DNA of 64,000 nucleotides from Isoetes taiwanensis. Its lineage: Eukaryota; Streptophyta; Lycopodiopsida; Isoetales; Isoetaceae. A program made the position numbers and the translations under genes. Every line of letters begins with the position of its first letter. Within the stretch, counting starts at the first letter, position 1. The notes beneath the pieces were generated by a model. The model made no database searches. It was not told the origin of the DNA and worked only from the letters and a program-made list of their open reading frames with translations. Location: contig JAJEKV010000313.1 of assembly GCA_021234155.1 (NCBI GenBank), forward strand, positions 250,001 through 314,000, given 5' to 3'. Positions 44,890 through 57,190 of the stretch are shown here, one piece after another.

Positions 44890-45610
44890 ATAAGTGAGCC
44901 CCATTGTCATTGCACTCAAACACAATGGAAAGATCCGCGTTTGCGTGGACTACCGGAAACTAAATCGGACCCCGGGCGTGATCATTTTCCACTTCCCTTC
45001 ACGCACTGTGTTACGGAAGAGGTCATTTGGACATGAGATGTACTCCTTCATGGATGGTTTTTCGGCTACAATCGGATCTCAATCAAAGAATCTGATCAAC
45101 TCAAGACTACTTTCACCACCAGGGTGCGGCACTTTTTTGCCTACAAGGTGGTTCCTTTTGGATTATCAAACTCTCCATCAACGTTTCAACGATAATGCTC
45201 TCGGTTTTCATGATTTTATGAAGGAAAATCCCTTCTTTGCAAATTTTTCAAGATGACTTCTCTACCTACTGAGTTCCATGGTGACCATTTGGATAAATTG
45301 GAACTCGTCTTTCAGAAATATGATGAGTAAAGGCATTAGTCTCAATCAGAAATGCACCTTTTGCGTCACTTCGGGTGTTCTATTAGGACACGTTGTCGAC
45401 AAAAGTAGGTATCACCACGGATCCCGCCAAAAATCGGTTTTGTGCTCAAGGCTCAAGCACCAGCCTAATATCAAGGAGACACGCTCTTTCTGGGGTAAGG
45501 TAAATTATTACTCCACCTTTATTCACGGACTTGCGGCCATTGCAGATCCCATTCATAAACTCACGGGTGATGAATCTACACGGGCTTGGAATTCCCGGTA
45601 GGATCTTTGC
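44890..45610 (+). pseudogene. pol: Reverse transcriptase of element 2
   Basis: SPIVIALKHNGKIRVCVDYRKLNR (44,894-44,970) and MYSFMDGFSA (45,040-45,070) are classic gypsy palm motifs. The expected YxDD box after 45,200 is not readable: the region is shortened or garbled near 45,190-45,270. LLGHVVDKS-like wording and FWGKVNYYSTFIHGLA (45,380-45,540) close the domain. Confidence 0.8.
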
Positions 45611-46700
45611 TTTCCAACGGTTGAAGCTTTTTGCTTACTTTCGCCCCGGTTCTTGTTCCTCCTCAATGGGACAAGCCCTTTCATGTCCATGTATATGTCT
45701 CGGCGTTCGCTATTGAGCTGTTCTTTCTCAAGAATATGATGCTATTAACCGACAAACCAAAACCGATATGCCGCCGAAAAAAACTCAATCCTGGCGGCGC
45801 AACTACTCGCCACTGAGCGTGAATCCTTGGGTTTAATTTTTTTCGTGTCCAACGCTCACTATCTTTTAGGGGTCGGATCAAATTCTTTGTTGACCACCAA
45901 GCACTCCTTTATTTGATCAACAAAATCCCCACGGCCGCATTGCTCGTTGGGTCCTCCTTCGCAAGAATTTGCACCCTTTGAAATTGTTTACAAGGCGCAC
46001 AAATCTCATGTTGTCCCGGATTATCTTTCACGCATCCACACGGATGATCCTCCACGGGAGTCTCGAGGCGCTTTCCCCGACGCTCAACTCTTTCTCGGTC
46101 ACGGCAACGCCACATTGGTTCCACAACTTTCAAGAAGATATCTCCTCACGAGGTGCTCTTCCACCGGAGGACGCCACGCTCAACAAATCCACGCCACGGG
46201 CATTGCTTTCGTTGGGTCCTCCTTCCGCAAGAATTTGCACCCTTTGAAATTGTTTTACAAGGCGCATAAATCTCATGTTGTCGGGATTATCTTTTCACGA
46301 TCGACAGATGATCCCTCCACGGGAGTCTCGGGCGCCTTTCCCCGACGCTCAACTCTTTACGGTCAAATTAACGCCCACATTGGTTCCACAACTTTCAGCA
46401 ATTATCTCCTCACGGGGTGCTCTTCCACCAGAGGGCGCCACTCTCTCCGCCAGCGTCAATCCCGCCGACACCAATTTCTCCACAGGTCCGTGGACTACAC
46501 CATGGTTCGGGAGGCCATCTTTACAAAAGGGGCAAGGATACCGCCCTTCGTGCTCAGTGTTCTCCCTCATGAGGTCCCGGATATTGTCCGGAGAAGCCCA
46601 TGAAGGGCTCGGTGGTGGTCATTTTCATGGTGACACCACGCACGCGCAAAATCCTTCTTTGCAGGTTATTTTTTGGCCCACGCTCTTCAAAGACGCCGGC
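45611..46700 (+). pseudogene. pol: RNase H region of element 2 with internal tandem duplication
   Basis: The RNase H start (DKPFHVHVYVSAFAI, about 45,675-45,720) and end (a LLQEFAPFEIVYKAHKSHVV type segment) are visible. The end segment and its downstream DNA are present twice, at about 45,945-46,195 and 46,210-46,445, differing in small GC-rich indels. After that the sequence runs into the integrase zinc-binding region. Confidence 0.7.
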
Positions 46701-46709
46701 TCGCACGCG

Positions 46710-47600
46710 CCCGACGTGTGATGCTTGTCGCCGTGTGGGAAGGCCCACGGCCGTGGCGGCTCTTCCATTGACGCCGGCCGCCACGCCACTTCCTTTCAGC
46801 AAATGGGGGATGGATTTTGTGGGACCCATTGATCCTTGCCAAGGCACACACCCGTGGCGCCTCCGCTACATTCTCGTTCTTCTCCGACCACGCTACCAAA
46901 TGGGCGTAGTTTACGACTTCCAAACAACACTTGCGGCAAAGTACAGCCAATGTCATCTATCGACCAAATCATCACGCGTTTTGGCTGCCCTACCTGAGCT
47001 GGTCGATTGATAGAGGTGTCCATTTTATCAATCATACCATCAAGGAGCCGACGGATTATATATCGATACATCATCACAAGAGCACACCTTACTATCCTCA
47101 AGGGAACGGTTTTTGAAAGCACCAACAAAACTCGGTCACAATTCTCAAGAAAATTTGTGACGCTTCTCGCACTGATTGGCAAAACAAGCTTCCTACTGTT
47201 CTTTGGGCTTACAATACTTGTTTCAAAATAGCTACTGGTCACACTCCTTTCAAATTGGTTTATGGTCAAGAAGCTCTCATGCCTTTTGAATACATTCTCC
47301 CAACTCTCCGCTTTTTAACCGGCTACAGACCCATAATCCGCCACGTGACTCAAAGAAAGGGTTTATCAATTGGAGCAGTTGGATGAAATTAGGCGTGATG
47401 CTTACATTCGTGTTCTTCATGGACAACAGTTGCAAAAATCTTTACATGACAAATGTATTAAGACAAAGACATTCAAAGAAGGAGATTTGGTTCTTCTTTA
47501 TGATTCTCGTTACCAAAATTTTCCGGGCAAGTTAAAGTTTCGATGGCTTGGCCCTTATCAAATTGTTCAAGTGGTGCAACCCGGTTTTTTTGGCTGAATT
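46710..47600 (+). pseudogene. pol: Integrase of element 2
   Basis: CDACRRVGRPT (46,718-46,750) is the Cys pair of the zinc-binding domain; KWGMDFVGPIDP (46,803-46,838) begins the catalytic core; a PYYPQGNG-type motif follows at about 47,090. The C-terminal part (47,370-47,597) is open: HDKCIKTKTFKEGDLVLLYD and NFPGKLKFRWLGPYQIVQVV, as in Athila/Tat-like integrases. No chromodomain. Confidence 0.8.
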
Positions 47601-48379
47601 AGATGGAACTCCATTACCTACACTAGTTAATGGCTTTAGCCTCAAACAATTTCATAAATGTAAAGTGACAATCATCCACCGGATCTTCGTTCGCAACTGA
47701 CACAACGGATAGTGACTAAGCGGCATATTTATATTATATAGGTGAAATTTTTACAAAATGTGGGTGAGCCCATCTATTTCCGCTATGGGCAGAGCCCTAT
47801 TTACAAAAAACGAGCTCCGAGCCCTATCTACTAAGTTCTAAGAAGAAAAACCCCTACTCCGGTTTGGAGGGCAGGTAATACGCAGGATGTGGTACCGGTT
47901 GTTCTCGGGGTCCCGCCACAGTGCGAATCACCTCCATCCCGTTGGTATGGGGATTGGCATGCTTTCAGCCATGCGGCACACCTTTCGGTCCATGGCAATG
48001 CCATGATTGTGGTAACCGCCAGAGGTCCGAAGGCGATCCATTTTACAAGTAATCCACTCGAGGAGCGGTTAGGCGGCATAGTGCACTTGTCGTGCAATCC
48101 CGCAGCCGGACATACCGGCGCCATCGGATGTCTCCGCGCGCTCTGTTCGTCTTATATAGCCAACCGAGGGACCTCCCCTGCCGACGAGGCCCAATCGAAA
48201 GAGGCCAGCGCGTGGTTGAAATGCAAGGCGTTACTAAATGGGGAATCTTTTTCTCCGTAGCATATCTAGCCATGGTACCTTCGACACCTTCGTTTTAATG
48301 ATATCCCACTTCGAGTTGTCGGCATTAAATGTCGTTCCTTCTTTTTCGCCCGTCGAACATTAATAGGCGTCCCTTTTGC

Positions 48380-51300
48380 CATCTGTCACATCAGATCATT
48401 CCCTTACGTCTCATCGCCACCGTTCATTGCTTCTCCCTTTACCGATTGGGGACTTAGCCAAAATTTTGCCTCTCAATCGCCTACTTCGTGATCCGGCCGC
48501 CCACGGCATCATCAGCGGTTGCAGGTTGGCCTCATCATGCCTTCACCTACACTTGCGCCCTAAAACCTTTTCGTCTATGGCAGGCCGTCTTCACGTTCTC
48601 TGCTCTCGCCTTCTCCAGCCGGTTCTTACGTTTCGGCGGCTCTTCGCCATGGCTGCACCAAAATTTTCTACACTTCAAAGCTTACGCTCCAAGGGATCGC
48701 GACTCTTTTGAAGTCGTGTCTTTCTCGGCCCACCTTTCGCCCGAGGCCCTTGTTGGTCCGAAGCCCGAAGTCATGAGCGCCATAAGCTTTCACAATTCTT
48801 GCACATGGGCTCTCGCCCCAAATTCCGGGCAATTGAAGCGGTTTATCGCTCACATCGGGTCAACGGCCGGGAAGGATTTGCTCACGGTGGTCGATGGCAC
48901 CACCATTTTGCTCACACAACCTTTGATTTCTCGAGGTATTAGGTATTCCCTTGCAAAAACCTTACGTATCTTGGCTGCTTTACGGGGACATGGGATCGCC
49001 TCGATTCGGTGCTCCTGCTTATCAAGCCAACTAGCATCGCCTCACAAATATTGCCAAGTCACATGATACTTTTGTGAAGTTTCTGTGGCGCAAATTGCTT
49101 GGGTATTCTATCAAGAACACCCATATCAATAAGCCATTCTATAATATGGTCATCACTGCCATCCGCTCCAATCTCCATGTTGATTGGCCCCAGATATTGT
49201 TCTACCGCCTCCTTCATGAAGTCGACCGCATTCGGGCTACCCCCTCCTCTGGACATGAAGCATCAGTGGGTGGCCATCTTCAGGCACTCATCCGTCATTA
49301 TCTTCCTATTCCTGCGACCCCTTCCACTTCTCATGCCTCCACTCAGCAGTCTCTGCATTCCCAGCGTCAAAATCAACAGGTTGTACCTTCACGCCAGACT
49401 TCCCCTGGTCATGTTCAAAACCAGACCACGCATGTCACTGTCTCCTCTTCCTCCACTGAAGCCTCGCCTTCCACTTCCCGTCATGTCTCCCAACAATCTC
49501 AGACAAGGCCGCAGCAGGGGCCAGCCCCTCCAAATCTCGCCCGGCTTCTATACCAATTCCGGCCGGGATGTTCAAACCGCCGCCTGCTGCGATTACAAGC
49601 TTCAGGGGACGCTCTCATGAATGGTGTTCAAAGGCCCCTCGAGACTTTCCGATGCAGTTCAAAGAGACCTTCACGCTGCCACTGCACAAGTGCAAACTTT
49701 AGAGGCTCAACTTCAAGAAAAGCACGCGGCTCTATTACAGGCCCGTGTGGATCTCAAAAATGCTCAGGATCAGACCAGCCTGCTTGAAGATCAACATGTT
49801 CAGCTCCAAACCACCATTCAGGACTTGTTGGAGCAAAACAAGACAAAGGACACCCTCCTGGGTGACAAGGAGAAAGACATTGCTAAGCTAGACACCTTGT
49901 ACATGGAGCTTTCTCAAAATTACCGCACTCAAGTTCATGACCTTACCGAGCGTGATGCTAGACTCACCTCCCTCGAAGCTTCGGCTTTCCCGCTGATCAA
50001 TCAGCTAACGTCCATCCAGGATCAGCTTTCTGAGGCTCAGAAACAGAAGGTCATCGATGACGCGGAGATTGCCACGCTTCGTCTTAATACTCCCGGGCAA
50101 TCTTCTTCACATGCCACGCTTCCTATTAAACGGGTCCCCGACAGTCCCGGGTCTTACGTTAGAAAAGGAGAACCGGATCCGTGGACCTTGAACATCGGCT
50201 TCAAAGAAGTCGTTCAATCTTTGAAGAAGTCCAAAACAAACAGGAGGGCTATATTGACATTGCTACCAACATTCCTGTGGACTTCTCTACTCCTTCCAGC
50301 TATCTTGACTATGTGGTGGCCCGACGGCACCTTTTCCTTTTGAAGTGGTACACGGCCAATGGCAATGTTCATCAACGACCACTCAAAAGTGGATTTCCGC
50401 CGGATCCGGCCGGATCTTTTCGTAGAAGACAAGGGTTTATTTTGTGCACTCTTAGTCTTTGATCAGCTCAATTTCGAAGATCCCGACTTGGTCATTTTTC
50501 CGTGTTGTTCAGCCAATGGCTTATGTTTTTCATGACTTCTAATGGGCGGATCTCCATGATAAATTCGGAGATGAGGCCCATTGTGTTTTTCGAGGCAACT
50601 CCAACTTCGCTTGGTTCTTATCATCAACCAACCAATATTTCAAGGATCCCGCCGATCCCGCCTTTTGAACGAGTACATGTTCAACTTGCTCAAAGACTTA
50701 CCTCGTGGCGGTGAAACATTGGAACGGGTAAACAAAAATTTGGCGATCCCCGACGATCTTGAGTTTGCCCAAATTTATATATGCGACTTGGGAGGCTACA
50801 ATCAAGCTGCGTGGCCTTCGGAAAGCAAGACCATCCCCACGGGTTGGGTAAATCCTCCGTTTATCAATTACTCTCTACTTGAGTGGGACCATTGGTGTCG
50901 TGCTTTTGATCGTAATCTTGTTCGGCGATTCAGGGGACATGACTCGCACCCCACGACACGGGCATGCTTCCCTCTCCATATGCTTCCTTAGGAGTCCCTC
51001 CACGCCCACGGTTCCTCTCTTCCGACCGGCGTCTTCCTTTTTGGGCGAAGGTCATGGATGGCCACGTTGGTCGACTTCTCAGATCTCGCCGGATCTCGGT
51101 GGGATCCCCGTTGTCGAGCCTTCCAGTTGGGAGGATAATACCACCTTGGACACTACTGAGAATTGGCTCTATATTGCTAATGTTGGCGTGGTTGGCAACG
51201 CTTCTTGATGCTCTTCATGGCCTTGATACCTTCTTGCGGAATCGCCACCTCCCTGGACCTTTGATTGCCGTCAAAAGCTGGTTTTACTTGCCTCGGATGC

Positions 51301-51580
51301 ATCCGGTAAGCTCTTTAAATCGGCGGCGTCCAATTTTTATCGCAGAAACCCGAATGCGGCGTCGGTGCCTTCGGTCTCCAGACCTGCCTTCTCATGAAGT
51401 GCCAGTTTGTTCCTTCGGACGCCCATGCTGCCCTCGAAGACATGGTGCTCTCTCACTTCCTCATTGATGCCGATCCTGCCCTTGGGCTCCAACACTCCCG
51501 ACGCCCTTCAAACACGCCGGGACCTCATTGCCCACTTTCGGATAATTTGGTTTCCCCACCTTAAGCACTTCCTCCCTTTC
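48380..51580 (+). CDS. Extra 3' coding region of element 2 (coiled-coil protein, unknown)
   Basis: Frames follow each other on the plus strand: 48,488-49,066 (LSPEALVGPKPEVMSAISF; LLTVVDGTTILLTQPLIS), 49,074-49,600 (KFLWRKLLGYSIKNTHINK; DWPQILFYRLLHEVDRI; then Ser/Gln/Thr-rich), 49,621-50,250 (a long heptad-like coiled coil with LEAQLQEKHAALLQARVDL and many Gln/Leu/Lys) and 50,170-50,990 (YIDIATNIPVDFSTPSSYL; RVNKNLAIPDDLEFAQIYI; SLLEWDHWCRAF). Same strand, consistent protein-like composition and few stops between breaks suggest one protein of around 900-1,000 residues, read after pol. Athila-type elements have an extra ORF here, often env-like. I see no signal peptide or membrane segment, so env is not supported. 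Confidence 0.5.
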
Positions 51581-51589
51581 TTGACCGAG

Positions 51590-52182
51590 TGTCGTTTTGG
51601 TCGCGGCCTCTGGTGAGGGACTATTCATGCATTCGAGCCGGACCAAGTCAAGGCCAAGGATCCACAACCAGAATTCGGTCGTCAAAGGCTTCAGCCAGAA
51701 GACCAAGCGGACCCCTAATGAGACAAAGACCACGCTGGCGTCCAACAAAGGCGGGGCTTTCGGACAAGTGACGTCCGCCCGCGCCGGCGTCAAAGCGTGT
51801 TCGAGGCTTTTCAAGAGGCGCCGGGCAAAGATTCCACAAATCAGGCCTCCTTCCGTGAGTCGGCAGAGATCGGATCGAGTGTCTATTGGGGCCAAAGGCC
51901 ATTGTACTATATATATGAGTAGAGCTAGCACATGAGTTTTTAGATGAGTTTTGAGTCTTGTCTCCTTTTTTCAGTTTTCTCTCGATTGCGAGAGCTCATG
52001 TATCTTCATTGACATCAAGGAAGCTCATTGTTGTGATCTCATTGTTCTCTTTTGTTTTCGCTTCTCTCTTTCTTGTTTTTCTTGCAAATCCCGCGTGACA
52101 TAGTCCCCGGATTCTCCTGTTAGATCCAAGGGTCCTCACAGAGGGCTGTCTTGCAGGAGTTCCCGAACCCAGACCCCAAACA
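51590..52182 (+). repeat. 3' LTR of element 2
   Basis: Starts TGTCGTTTTGG and ends CCCCAAACA; 593 bp. TATATATA box at 51,908-51,915. The first ~25 bases differ strongly from the 5' LTR, whereas the AT-rich centre and the R/U5 part are almost identical. Host DNA resumes with the ATAAT duplication. Confidence 0.85.
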
Positions 52183-52187
52183 ATAAT

Positions 52188-52798
52188 CATAAAGCCAATA
52201 AATGGATAATGTTTAGGCAGATTGCAGGATTGAACATCTGGCTCTTGAATATTGGATAGAAATATGATGCAGACCACATAAAGGATGCGGTCTTAAACAT
52301 GCAGAAAGAAGTATAAAAACTAGGATTGAACATGCATGTCTTACACATGATTGGGCTTATTCATAAGCTAAAAATGGAGGTTCAAATGTAAACCAAATGG
52401 TGGGAGCTGGCTAGTTAAAGGAACATACAAATTAATAGTTAAAATGGATCCAATAGAACACGTTGCTATGCTTAAAGTACATATTGTATTTTGGGTATTT
52501 CTGGTTGCATGCATGGACGTGTGTGAAAGTACTTGCATGCTAAAAAGTTATAGTTACATGCATGAAAGCATGTAAAAAGGACCTGCATGTCACTTTGGTC
52601 CAAGAATACTGATTCCATAGGTTGTAATATTTGGATTTTGGTTCAAAAATATTAAAGTCATATGACTTTTTGGCCATAGGGTTGATGTACCATCTTTTGT
52701 TTGCTAGACTAAAGTATGGAATGATGAAGCTACTGAGGGATTGACTGATGTAGCTTGAGCTGCTAGTAGATTTGTTGCTCATGCTAGTGGTTTCTGGG
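52188..52798. other. AT-rich host DNA, no gene seen
   Basis: Continuation of the DNA interrupted by element 2. A few CATGCATG-type repeats near 52,505-52,565; nothing else. Confidence 0.3.
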
Positions 52799-52910
52799 GT
52801 TTTTTTTTTTTTTTTTTTTTGAAACTAACTTATTCTGGCCGGGAGCTGAACCCAGAGAATTAACCAGCTCCACTTAAATCGGCTAAGCAAAGCTGGGTAA
52901 GTGAAAGCGA
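52799..52910 (-). mobile_element. tRNA-derived SINE candidate
   Basis: On the minus strand a segment with an A-box-like TTAGCCGATTTAAGTGGAGC and a B-box-like GGGTTCAGCTCCCGG leads into a run of about 20 A. Spacing between the two boxes (about 33 bases) fits a polymerase III promoter. No clear target duplication was found, and the body is short (about 90 bases). Confidence 0.45.
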
Positions 52911-53440
52911 TCCGTCGAGTCTTGAGTGCAGGGCAAGAAATCTCAGAAGTAATTTGTAGAATTTTAGCCTTGAACTTCTAATATCTCAGAACCTTAGTTT
53001 GACATTGAACCCCAATATCTCAGAAAAAAAATCCTTTATAATAGACCGTAACAATGGAATATAGAACTTTATAATCTAATAGAGTCGGATTCAATAAGTG
53101 GTTCAACTTTGTTTGATCTAGAAGCAGAAGCTTTATTTATTTATTTTAATTTTTGCTTATTCTAGTTCTATCTCGAACACAAACCCAAACATCTCAAGTA
53201 TCACAATTGCATCCAACTCAAGAATCATAACTGTCAAAGACATACCAAAACGAATGTCTATTGCATTAGAAAGAGCTAGGTTAATCTCGAACTGCATGAC
53301 AAACTAAATTAAGAACTGACTCTAAATCAAGATGTTTATTAAGAAAAACATGACAAACTAAACCCTTAAAACAACAAATGCTTTAAATCTAAGATATCAC
53401 CATTTTCTTCATGATCCTTAAACGTAAAACAAAGCAAGAA
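52911..53440. other. AT-rich, no gene seen
   Basis: Only short frames with no recognisable motif. Confidence 0.3.
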
Positions 53441-53618
53441 GAATGATCATAATGGTGAGTTCCCTTACTTTGCAGAGCAAAGATAATTCTATAACAAGCC
53501 TGAAAGACAAAAACAAAACCTTGCCTTTGCCGCAATTTGAGCAGACAAAATGTGGAAACGGGATTTGGAATGACTTTGCAGATGAAGCCATTGGACGGTC
53601 GATGCTACATGAGATGCC

Positions 53619-53650
53619 CATAAGCATAAGCATAAGCATAAGCATAAGCA
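53619..53650. repeat. (CATAAG)n microsatellite
   Basis: Five to six copies of the hexamer. It lies inside a 110-codon open frame on the plus strand (53,443-53,775) and an overlapping minus-strand frame, where it gives Ile-Ser or Leu-Met runs. Neither frame is recognisable as a protein. Confidence 0.85.
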
Positions 53651-53869
53651 GCGGCAAATATAGAGCATACTCAGAGAATACACAAGTTGGAATCGTCTGC
53701 AAGAGATGGCGGGGCGCAAAACTTTGGAGAAGAGAGCCACGTGGAGTTTTAATGAATTTTAATTTGTCCAGCTAGAATTGACATGAACTTTCTTTGACTA
53801 CAATTTTACATATGTTGGGGATAATGATAAGGGAAAAATCCCAAAATGTCCTATATTTTGCAAAAATTG

Positions 53870-54610
53870 TCAAAATACCCCTAAAAATGGGGTATTTGGC
53901 TAAAATGCTAACAACTTCTTTATGACTAATCAAACATGAAAGTGGCCTTCACAAAACTTATAGATGACAATGAGATCTATCCAATGGCAGTAGAATCATC
54001 TAAAATGGAGTTGGAATCTTCAGGTTATAGTGCCTTAAATACGGATTTTATAAAACAACTCAAAAGAGCATAACTTGTGAACTTCAACTCCTGTTGGAAA
54101 GATTTTATCGTAATCTACAAATATCATGAAGACAACTTTTGCATTTGATGAGCCACAAAACCTATATTACTATATTAGAAAATGGCCCGCCCTAACAGGC
54201 AGGCCCTTTTCTTATAAGCTATTCCTTGGCTCGGCCTCGACTCTATCAAAATACCCCTAAAATGGCGTATTTGGCTAAAATGCTAATAACTTCTTTGTGA
54301 CTAATCAAACATGAAAGTGGCATGCACAAAACTTATAGATGACAATGAGGCCTATCCAGTGGCCGTAGAATCGTCTAAAATGGAGTTGGAATCTTCAGGT
54401 TATAGTGCCTTAAATACTGGTTTTATAAAACAACTCAAAAGAGCATAACTTGTGAACTTCAACTTCAATTTAGATGAGTTTGATCTTGTTGGAAAGATTT
54501 TATCATGATCTACAAATATCGTGGACAACTTTTGCATTTGATGAGGCACAAAAACTATACTACTATGCTAGAAAATGGCCGCCCTAACGGCCAGACCCTT
54601 TTCTTTTAAG
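53870..54610. repeat. Tandem duplication of about 376 bp
   Basis: The block starting TCAAAATACCCCTAAAAATG at about 53,869 is repeated from about 54,246. Shared stretches include GACTAATCAAACATGAAAGT and GGAGTTGGAATCTTCAGGTT. The second copy carries a short insertion (GATGAGTTTGATC region). The block contains a phrase (AAATACCCCTAAAAT) also seen, in reverse, near 57,700. Confidence 0.85.
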
Positions 54611-55530
54611 CTATTCCTCGGCTCAGCCTTGACTCAATTTGGAGATCTTTTGCACTATTGCTCTAAGTTGTTCCTCGTCTCAGCCTCGAGGCCTCGCCTC
54701 GGTTTGGACATCTTTTGCGCCTTTGCTCTAGGTTATTCCTTGGCTCAGCCTTGGCCACAATTCCAGAGTATCACCATTAGGAGCTTACTCAATCTTAGCT
54801 CAGTCTTGCCAATTCCAAAGTATCACCCATGAAGAGTTGACTCACACCTACTACCAATTTGAAAGTATCACACATGAGGAGCTAACTCATACCTACTACA
54901 ATTTCAAAGTATCACCCATGTAGAGCTTATACACACCTACTACCAACACCTATCAATTCCAAAGTATCATCCATTGGGAGCTTACTCACACCTATTGCCA
55001 ATTCCAAAATTGCACCCATTAGAAGCTGACATGAGGAGCTGATTTATACCTACTACAATTTCAAAGTAGCCCCCATGTAGAGCTTATACATACCTACTAT
55101 CAACACCTCTCAATTCCAAAGTATCATCCATTAGCAGCTTACTCACACCTACTGCCAATTCCAAAGCATCACACATGAGGAAAGCATCACCCATGTGGCC
55201 CAACATCCATATTCGATGTCACTCAACATCTATTTGACAATTTAGGAGAAGTTTACAGCCACGTACTACCAATTCTAAGAATCACCTAATGAGGAGTCAT
55301 ACCTGCTACCCATGAGGAACTTACTCCCACCTGCTATCATTTTTAAAGTAGTATATTTTGAAAACTTCCTATTCTTGAACTGAGCTTGCACACCAACTGC
55401 CAATTCCAAAGCATCATACATGAGGAAAGCATCACCCATGTGGCCCAACATCCAAGACTACCAATTCTAAAGAATCACCTATTGGAGAGTCATACCTACT
55501 ACCCATGAGGAACTTACTCCCACCTACAAT
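54600..55530. repeat. Degenerate minisatellites (about 60-bp then about 55-bp unit)
   Basis: 54,600-54,760 repeats a TTCCTCGGCTCAGCCTTG motif with TTTTGCGCC..TTGCTCTA spacing. 54,770-55,530 repeats a unit of the form CAATTCCAAAGTATCACCCAT..GAGCTTACTCACACCTACTA about 12 times with heavy variation. A larger duplication (GCATCA..CATGAGGAAAGCATCACCC) is visible at about 55,160 and 55,410. Confidence 0.75.
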
Positions 55531-55559
55531 TTCCAAAGCATTGCATATTTTGAAAACTT

Positions 55560-57190
55560 TCTATTCTTAGACTGAGCTTGTAAAGTTTCAAAACTTTCAA
55601 TTTTTAGACTGAAGTGCCTATCCATGAGCATCTGGAACATTCCAAAAAAACTTTCTATTAGACTTAGGATTATCCTGGGTATCTGGAACATTCTAGAACA
55701 TTCTATTTTGGCTCTTTGCAAAGTTTCAAAAAAACTTTTTATTTTTAGATGGAGGTGCTTACCCATTATCATCTATTTATCATTCCAAAACATTCTAGAA
55801 GATCTTAGAAGATTCTAGCGGTATCTACAACATTCTAAAACATCTTAGAGCATTCTTGAATTGATCAGGCTGCACCCTTAACTATAGTGAATTTTCAATT
55901 ATTTTAATAAACCAATGCTTGCATAATATTCCCAAGTATATTCTCTCTCATGCATTCTACACCGTCTGCAAAATCTGTGGCGGGGTCAAACGCCCTTTTC
56001 CACCTCAGCATATGATTCCATAACCATTGCAGCAAAGTCAATATGAAAGTCAAAATATGTTTCAATAACGCTTCACAAACACGTCCTACGAGGATTTTAA
56101 CCCTGAGCAATAGTAGGCAGCATCATAAACCTTGAAGCAAACTTCATACCAAGCATCCTGACAATGATGCAAAACAAGCTATACTGTGCGCACTACTGTA
56201 CACTCCGGTAAGAAACAATATAAAGAAAATAAAATGAAGAGACGTCAAAGATATGGTAAAGGAAGAAAACAATCCTCGCATTTGTCTAACTCGCACAACC
56301 ATGACATTTGATTGTTCTAGAGGACAAAAATAGTTTCCAAGCTCCAGCTTTGGTGGCCTTTTAAAAACTCACTTGGGGCCGCTTTCCAAATTATGCATAC
56401 TGGCCCCCCAAATAAGAAACCGTAACTTGAGGCCTCTACTGGTTGCTGAGAAACCATGCTGCGGATTTGCTGGCTTGTTATGAAGGTAGTATACTCTTCT
56501 GATTAACATGAGCAAGCATATAAATATGGTCCTAGTCCTCTATTGCTCCCTTAAATCAAAACTTGGAAAGATCTGCATCGCAGCCATAAATTTTATATTC
56601 TGACATGTACCCAGAAAATCCCAAGGAATTTGCTTCGCAAGATGTCGATGTTCTGTTCTGGCATCCGCATATCTTTGAACCCACAGAACCATGGATCTAT
56701 GAGCCTACAGGGAAAGACCCCAAAAGTCACGACCAAATCATGCCTGTGGATATCACATCTAGCCGAAGCAACAAGGGAAAGTGTCCTATAAGCATCCATT
56801 GTTCCCTCTTGTAGAGAATCAGGCTCTGAAAAACTTCGTAAAAATCTGAAGTTGTAGACTGCCCGACATAAGCAAGCTCAAATCCATACTTCTGTGAAAT
56901 CTTCCAGCAACCACACACCTTCCTCTAAATAAATTCAAAACCGCCCCCCTTCCCACGAAACCTAAAATAGCACAATGGCTTCCAGCATCTCGCTCACTGC
57001 CCTTAAGCTTGAGCATCGATTCGGAAAGCCCTGCTGCTTGCAACGTAACCCTAGAAATAAAATACCTAAACCAGTTTTAAAGTAAAACTATCTAACATAA
57101 AATTTTCCATATTCATTTCCTTTTAACACAAAAATCGGATTCCATATTCCACACTCAGATTTCTATGTATAAACATACGAATACCTACTC
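55560..57190. other. No gene confirmed; AT-rich with TTCTAGAA-type motifs
   Basis: 55,560-55,860 repeats CATTCTAGAACATT/AAGTTTCAAAACTTTC-type phrases. A 69-codon plus-strand frame at 56,605-56,814 (MYPENPKEFASQDVDVLFW start) has protein-like composition but no recognisable domain and no clear splice signals, so it is left unassigned. Confidence 0.3.

Larger units (their letters stand above)
40858..52182 (+). mobile_element. Ty3/gypsy element 2 (11.3 kb) with extra 3' coding region
   Basis: Short LTRs and a perfect 5-bp target duplication ATAAT (40,853-40,857 and 52,183-52,187). gag, protease, reverse transcriptase, RNase H and integrase lie in gypsy order on the plus strand. The integrase end has the FPGKL.FRWLGPY motif, and no chromodomain follows, so it belongs to a non-chromovirus lineage. 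About 4 kb lies between integrase and the 3' LTR, most of it broken coding sequence of unknown function. Confidence 0.9.

Noticed and set aside
48380-51580. Reading the extra ORF of element 2 as a retroviral-type envelope
   Set aside because: No signal peptide, membrane-spanning stretch or furin-like site is visible; the centre is a coiled coil.
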